Source: Dictyophora rubrovolvata
Taxonomy: Eukaryota > Basidiomycota > Agaricomycetes > Phallales > Phallaceae
Length of the DNA: 64,000 nucleotides
Assembly: GCA_029959195.1 (NCBI GenBank)
Contig: CP114124.1
Coordinates: 1 to 64,000 of the forward strand
Direction: 5' to 3'
Translations under genes and position numbers: made by a program
Shown: piece after piece, positions 58,581 to 64,000 of the stretch
Layout of the letters: the number at the start of each line of letters is the position of its first letter
How positions within the stretch are numbered: position 1 is the stretch's first letter
Notes under the pieces: generated by a model
Databases searched by the model: none
The model's input: the letters and a program-made list of their open reading frames with translations, nothing else
What the model was told of the DNA's origin: nothing

Positions 58581-60057
58581 ATGGATTCAATGACGAAACA
58601 GCAGTCCCTGGATTTTAACAATTGGCCCCAGCTACTTTTTCCGGTCATTCCCTTGTCCGTGTTAGCCTACCTTGTTAGAAAACCGAATACTGTTACACTC
58701 CGACTTCTTTTATTTCCACTTGCATTCATTACCACTTTCCGTGGAGCGTTCAATTTTCTTCTTCCCGGCTCAAAATACGCTGCATATAACCTTATCAAAG
58801 GTCAAACCTGTTCTCCGTCCTTCGATTAGTTTCAGCTCATCTTTTTGTAGGTCTCGTCTACATTGTTATTCTAGGAAAGGCCCTCGATTATACTTTTTAT
58901 GGTGCTGGAATATGCAAACCCAAACCAATCTTCTCATCCGTAGCTCTCGGTGCCCTCGAAGAAGACACGACCGTGACACCAAAAAATGTTTACGACGCTC
59001 GCTCCCGCTCTTGTTCAACCGCAAACGATATACGCCCAAGATGCCCAAAAGAGAATGGACAAAACCGAACTTTTGGGAAAGAAAATCGAAAATTCTTCGA
59101 CTACATAACGTTTCTCCTCATCTCTCCGAGAGGACCCGTATTTGAACTCCTTCTCTCTTTACGAGGTCTGAATTTAGATTACGGCCGCGCCGTTGCCATT
59201 CCTCCAGAAACTCGACCGATTGAACGAGGGCCTTTTATCTTAGCCACAGCTCGGAGACTCGTCATCGCTTTTTTCTTGCTCGATCTCATCGATACATTCT
59301 GGAAGGCCTCTGCTCCATTCTGTCAACCAGGTGGTGGTTCAATCTTCGATGACGCTCTCACCTGGTATACCCGTTACACCCTTTCTACGATATATCATAT
59401 TTCTACCGGTCTCCTTATCATCAACGCGTTCGAATTCGCCTACTGCATCTGCACATTAATCGGTGTCGGACTATTTGACCAACCACCATCCACATGGCCG
59501 CCTATTTTTTTCGACCCATTTGCTTCGCAATGCCTACAAGAATTCTGGGCTGTCCGCTGGCATCAAATGCTCCGTCGAACTTTTTTTGTTTTCGGTGGTG
59601 TACTCGGTCATTGGATTGGTCGTCGTCTTGGTCGAAGGGATGTTGGGCTTCTCTTTGGAACATTCCTCGCCTCTGGGTTCTATCACGAACTTCCATTATT
59701 CGCTCTCGGACAAGGTTGGGATTGGAGGATGTTGCTCTTCTTTGCTGCCCAGGCCGTCTTCGTCCTTGTTGAAAAAATGTGGAAAGAATTCACGGGTCGA
59801 CCCGTTTCTGGGATTTGCGGAAGGATATGGGTTTTCTTAACGGTTGTCGTCTTCGGACAATTAACATGTCAGTATTTCAGGGGCATAAGTAGTCGAAGTA
59901 ATTTTATTCTCATACATCTTAACCTTCAGTTACAAACTCATTGCAAGAAAGAGGGCTAGGAAGCTCCGTCCTCGTTCCGCCGCAGCTCAGTCCAATCCGA
60001 AGAGTGATCTGCCCTTCACTTCTCTTAATTATGGACAAACTTCGGGTTCCAAGCTAG
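58581..60057 (+). CDS. MBOAT_2 wax-synthase-like acyltransferase
   Basis: Multi-span membrane acyltransferase of the wax synthase-domain group (MBOAT_2), which transfers acyl or acetyl groups to lipid or terpenoid alcohols; the substrate is unknown. Three exons (58581-58800, 58851-59867, 59930-60057) give exactly 454 codons. Early spans are WPQLLFPVIPLSVLAYLV, LLLFPLAFITTF, then GLVYIVILGKALDYTFYGAG. An internal FLLISPRGPVFELLLSLRGL block precedes the diagnostic FWAVRWHQMLRRTFFVFGG and the active-site histidine in GFYHELPLFALG. The C-terminus is RGLGSSVLVPPQLSPIRRVI, with a stop at 60057. All key motifs are intact. Such enzymes occur both singly and in terpenoid clusters; no cluster core enzyme lies in this window. 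Confidence 0.88.
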
Positions 60058-60059
60058 GT

Positions 60060-61155
60060 ACGTTCATTGTGATAACAATTTCTTCCCTTCTTTTTACCTT
60101 TTGAATTATTTATATTTTTAATCATTCGCTTCACAGTCCACGGGGGTTTTATACAGTACATCCGATACAATACATACACCATATCGCACGCATAAACATC
60201 CTGAATAAAATAGAAAAACACCTTTTTTAATATATGTATGTCCATGTTTCTTCACGTTATCACGAGATTCCGCTGCAATTTCACACAAACATATTTTCTA
60301 AGTAAGCTGTTGCCAAAACATCTTGGGACATAAATTCCCCCCATTCTGAATTCAATCCTCACTGAATGCAAGAGCTCGGATTCTTTAGATCAGAACCAGC
60401 TGGCTTTTGTTTTCGTTTTCTCAATTTGTATTATACTTTTTTAGTTCGAACATCAAACACGAACCTGTCGGTCCCGCTCCGATTAACTTCGAAATTCACT
60501 TTAAGCGATGTGAATTGCGTTGGACGCCTCCGACGTTATCGGCGCATCATGCATGTCATTGAATCAGTTGCGGGCTCTAATGTTACTCCGGCCGTTGGTC
60601 TTGGGTATTGAAACGTCGGAAGCCGGTCTAGACTAGATCCAGCTAAAATTTCAAAGGCCGCAACTCTATATCATCGTGTTCATGTTCTCGTTTCAAAAAC
60701 ACGTCATACAGGAAGATATCGATATCTTGACATTGTAGGCGAACTAAGGATAAAGGTGACAACGATAGAAAAGATAGTAATGGCGACATAGGGGTATCGA
60801 GTGTCCAGATAAATGAATGAAGAACGTAAGAAAGAAATGGAAATATAAGAATAACGTTAAAGGAATTGGTAGCTGAGACTGAATGCGCGATGGAGGATAG
60901 AAGATCGGAGAACCGGGTTTTTGATGTGAAAAGATACGTTTGTCATGAAAATGAATAGAAAAAGAAAAAAGTAATGTACTAGAACGTGGCTTGGATCGGG
61001 AGTAAACCGATGGACAGGCTGCAAAAGAAAATCGCTACAGGACAGCAAGAAAGGTATTTGTGTCTAAAATAATAAAAACTCTCAGCTTCAAACCACTAGA
61101 AATAAGGGAATCGAGGAAGGAGAACCTACAGCTACAACAAAATAATCAGAAGCTC
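60060..61155. other. Convergent intergenic stretch
   Basis: Lies between the 3' ends of the wax-synthase-like gene (plus) and the SET-like gene (minus). The frame at 60366-60611 is short and without domain. AT-rich parts near 60100-60240 and 60930-61100 probably include both 3' untranslated regions. Confidence 0.45.
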
Positions 61156-61159
61156 TCCG

Positions 61160-63794
61160 TCAAAAGTCACTATGTCCACGAGAGCCTCCTTTGGAAGTTT
61201 CAGGCGTAACGGCAAAACTGTGGTGTGGACCGACGTCAGTGATTATAGCAGAAGGCTTCGTCGGCATGGGAGTGGAATTCTCAAATCCGATATCGGATGA
61301 AGATCCCGCTCTGTCGGTGTTGTGCTGGTGCTCGCTGACACTAGCACTAAGCTCGGCAGCTCCACCTCCGCTGACTATGCTAGTATCGACGTGATGCCCA
61401 CCATTTTCACCGTCGGAACTTGTTGCGCCTGTCGCCGAAGCCTTCGGCACGGTTGGCCGTTTTGTCAATCCAATCTTGCGTTTTCGTTCTACGGTATGTT
61501 GTCTCGGAGGATGTACCGTTCCCGGGAATGCCGCATAGCTTAACAATGTGCCAGCTTCAATGTCCTTCGTGGTTCGTAGGAACTGCGAATCGTTTTCAAA
61601 TTGAGTCGATGAGAGATAGAGAGTGTATAACTACTACGCACGAGGTATGGTCCAACGAATGTAGCTTCGGTATTTGCACTGTCACTATCGGCACTCAAAA
61701 GATGGAACATCGGTAGATACAGACCATGTCCCGCGTGAATAGTCCCGTATTCATTCTTCCCTCCAAAACTCCTCATTTTTGCCTTATCCTTATCCACACC
61801 CTTGCCTTTTGTGTCTCCGTTTGATTCATTAGGATCCGAGAAGGGGATGGCGACGTTATAAAAGCACGCAACAACCATGCAAGCAGCACGAACTTCTTCC
61901 CCGACAAGATCGATGACGCTTTCGGCAGCACGTGTACATCGAGCAGCAGCTGTTCTGACTTGAGCACGAACGCTAGGAAGTGTCTTTGCTGCGTTCAATA
62001 AGGTGTCGGTAAGCAGGGCTAAAGAAAGAAACGGTGGATCTTCAGTAGTGTGTGCGGTTGGCACTGAGGCTGAGATCTCTGGTTCATTGAATGCATACGA
62101 ATACTTGGCAAGGGGACTGCGAAGACGCGGAGACGTCGGTAGGGGAGAGGGTGGAGGAACATTTGGAATCTTAAATCTTTTAACAGGCCGTGGTAAGAAC
62201 GCGTTCGGAGGAGTGCGCAGAACCATAGTAGTAAGATTTGGTTTAGGTTTGGGTTGTGATGGAAGTGGCGACTGAGTCTTGATCTTTTGCTGTTCTCTTG
62301 CGTGAAGTTCCGCTTTCTCGGCGGCTTCCGTGAAAATATTATCGGCTGCCAATGCTAATGCGAACGTATCATCAATGGCGAGATCAAGAAGAGGTGTCGA
62401 GGATGACGGTGGCAAGTTTAATTTGGGCGCGGAAGATGGCGTGAATGGCGCAGCGGTCTGATGTGCAGCGACGGCTGGAGAAGAGAGCGACTGTGTTGAC
62501 TGGGGAGATGTGTGTAAAGATTGAGGCTTCGAGGCAGCTGCGTCGGGAACGGGAGAATTCAAGACTATAGCCCCAGAAGCATGACCGGGAGTATTGACCG
62601 CTGAGGCCGCAGCGCCCATCCTTTTGGCACTATTGGTGTTGATGTTGGTGGTGGTAGAAGATGTCTTTGGTTTTGTGTCATTGATATGTAGTTCAGCGCA
62701 AACTTCCTCGTCTTCTATGTAACACGGCGCACAAGAGATGGGAGGAGCGACTATAACAACAGCCCCCTTTCGAAGCTTTACAATCGTACGCCATCCCTTA
62801 GGACCTAGCTCGACACCAAACGTGCCAGACATACGGACGATTTCCGGGACGCGGTCACGTCGTTCCTTTGCCATTGCAATAACGTTGTAATCCCCACGTT
62901 GTTCATCTTCTAGTCTGCGTAACATAGCACGTTGCACTTCGACTCTTTGTTCAATCCATTTCGGGAAGTTGGGAGGGAAAGAACCTGGTTGGGGAAGAAG
63001 AGCAAGATGAGCTCGAGCTAGGTCTAGGTTCCCTAAGCCCATTAAAGCGGTAGCCAACCAAAGTCTTGCACGCGTACTGCACGGTTCGTGCTTAAGGGCT
63101 CTGTTTGCAAACTTTTCGGCGTCAACAAGCCAGCCTGCTCGGATACATGTCACAGCTAGTTTCTCCAGTAAATCAATCGTATGATTGTGTAGTTGCTGTT
63201 CAGACATCTTTTGGCAAGTATCGCAAGCAAGGCAGTTAAGGAGGGACTGGTATTGGACAAAGGCAGGGGGGAAATGACAGTTGGCATAGAGATCTCTGGC
63301 TACGCCGCGATGGTTTGTAGAGCCGTGTTTTTTGTAAAACTGTTTGAGGATAGTTTGATACGTGGAATCACGAATATGAGCCAAGAGCTGAAGTGTTCCA
63401 CACACAGAGAGAATCAGAGACGAGGCATGAATATCACTACTGGTATGAAATTTACTTGAAGGATGGCATGAATCCGCTCACTCCGGATGAGGACGCTGTC
63501 ACCTGAAGAAAGAAAGAAAGAAAGAAAGAAAAGCAAGCTCCAACACGGAAAAAAGACGGAAAGCGAAAGACACGCACTTGGGGGACAATCTGAAGAGACA
63601 ATGAATGGGATTGGTTCTGGACAAACATTGACTTGGTCGAGGAGCTGAACGAGAGCATCTTGGTGGATGGTCCTAACTTCGCGTGAGAGCTCTAAGCGAC
63701 GATGATCGTGTAAGATGATCAAGGGGTGTTCTGTGTAGGCGTCACTGCGATACGGAGGTGAAAAGGGAGAGTCTTCGCTGGCAGGAATAGGCAT
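61160..63794 (-). CDS. TPR- and SET-like domain protein
   Basis: About 800 residues in four exons. The start at 63794 (MPIPASEDSPFSPPYRSDAY), then CPPS joined to DSVLIRSERIHAILQ, joined to LLAHIRDSTYQTILKQFYKK. Helical repeats follow, including AGWLVDAEKFANRALKHEP and TRARLWLATALMGLGNLDLA, which look like TPRs. A split SET-like domain begins at GTFGVELGPKGWRTIVKLRK and PCYIEDEEVCAE. It is interrupted by a Ser/Pro-rich insert of more than 150 residues and resumes at EYGTIHAGHGLYLPMFHLL, then FLRTTKDIEAGTLLSYAAFP. The order resembles fungal TPR-SET lysine methyltransferases. However, the NHSCxPN motif expected after the Phe/Leu helix is replaced by SADSDSANTEATF, so methyltransferase activity is doubtful. 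A disordered tail ends at 61160. Confidence 0.65.
63504..63532. repeat. (GAAA)n microsatellite
   Basis: About six GAAA units within the first intron of the SET-like gene. A similar GAAAGAAAGAAAG run lies near 63824-63840 upstream of its start. Confidence 0.8.
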
Positions 63795-63799
63795 GAAGA

Positions 63800-64000
63800 G
63801 GAATGGGGGAGAGAGGAGGAGGAGAGAAAGAAAGAAAGAAGAAGACCGAGGAAGACGAAGTGAGTCGTTGGGTCGAGAGAGGCCATTGTATAAATTTGCT
63901 AGTCAGAGGGAGTCCGAAAAAAATAAAAATAAACCAAAATTATATATTACGTGATATTATTTATTATTGTTTTTACCAAATTGGCTTCCGCAACATAATC
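63800..64000. promoter_or_regulatory. Probable promoter of the SET-like gene
   Basis: Sequence directly upstream of the minus-strand start at 63794. It carries purine-rich GAGGAGGAGAGAAAG text (a CT-rich leader on the coding strand, typical of basidiomycete promoters), then AT-rich sequence to the window edge. Confidence 0.35.

Noticed and set aside
27000-64000. A secondary-metabolite cluster built on the two P450s and the wax-synthase-like acyltransferase
   Set aside because: No polyketide synthase, NRPS or terpene cyclase; genes between them are cell-wall and housekeeping genes, and spacing is wide.
1-64000. tRNA, rRNA, CRISPR or viral genes
   Set aside because: No B-box-containing cloverleaf, ribosomal sequence, regularly spaced repeat array or viral polymerase text was seen on reading; a tRNA scan was not possible.

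Overview
This window is the end of a chromosome from a filamentous basidiomycete, most likely an Agaricomycete. The left edge is a (CCCTAAA)n telomere. Genes carry many short introns (about 45-70 nt, GT-AG). The gene content (a TET/JBP-like 2OG-Fe dioxygenase, a basidiomycete-type GT2 membrane glycosyltransferase, KRE6/SKN1, MBOAT_2 wax-synthase-like, coronin, P450s) fits that group. No bacterial, plasmid or CRISPR features are seen. All calls come from reading the sequence and from memory of the families; no database search was run.

Layout. (1) 1-500: telomere. (2) 0.5-5 kb: one apparently intact TET/JBP-like gene (minus), a purine-rich low-complexity tract, and non-coding repeats of a subtelomeric family. 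(3) 5-19 kb: a gene graveyard on the plus strand. It holds intron-containing but broken copies of SMC1 (hinge deleted, Walker A Gly to Arg, nonsense codon), a BEACH-domain gene, an ADP/ATP carrier, a Ser-rich disordered protein, a TMEM135-like membrane protein and a TPR protein. The retained introns show DNA-level duplication rather than retroposition. (4) 19-27 kb: AT-rich, essentially gene-free, with another copy of the subtelomeric repeat and possible LTR relics.

(5) 27-64 kb: the normal gene-bearing arm. In order: an NFKBIL1-like C-terminal-domain protein (-), P450 A (-), a small helical protein of an unrecognised family (+), a GT2 glycosyltransferase (-), a 3 kb gene-free stretch, a second small helical protein with a GC-AG intron (-), a KRE6/SKN1-type GH16 protein lacking one catalytic Glu (+), P450 B (-), a tiny possible gene (-), a degenerate and then an intact paralogue of the small helical family (+,+), coronin (-), an MBOAT_2 wax-synthase-like protein (+) and a TPR/SET-like protein (-).

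The genes do not form one pathway. Two are linked to the cell wall and membrane surface (GT2 and KRE6/SKN1) and lie between two paralogous P450s. No polyketide, peptide or terpene core enzyme is present, so this is not a recognisable biosynthetic cluster. The most novel items are the three-copy small helical protein family, the KRE6/SKN1 copy with a changed active site, the block of decayed housekeeping genes, and the plant-type telomere repeat in a fungus.
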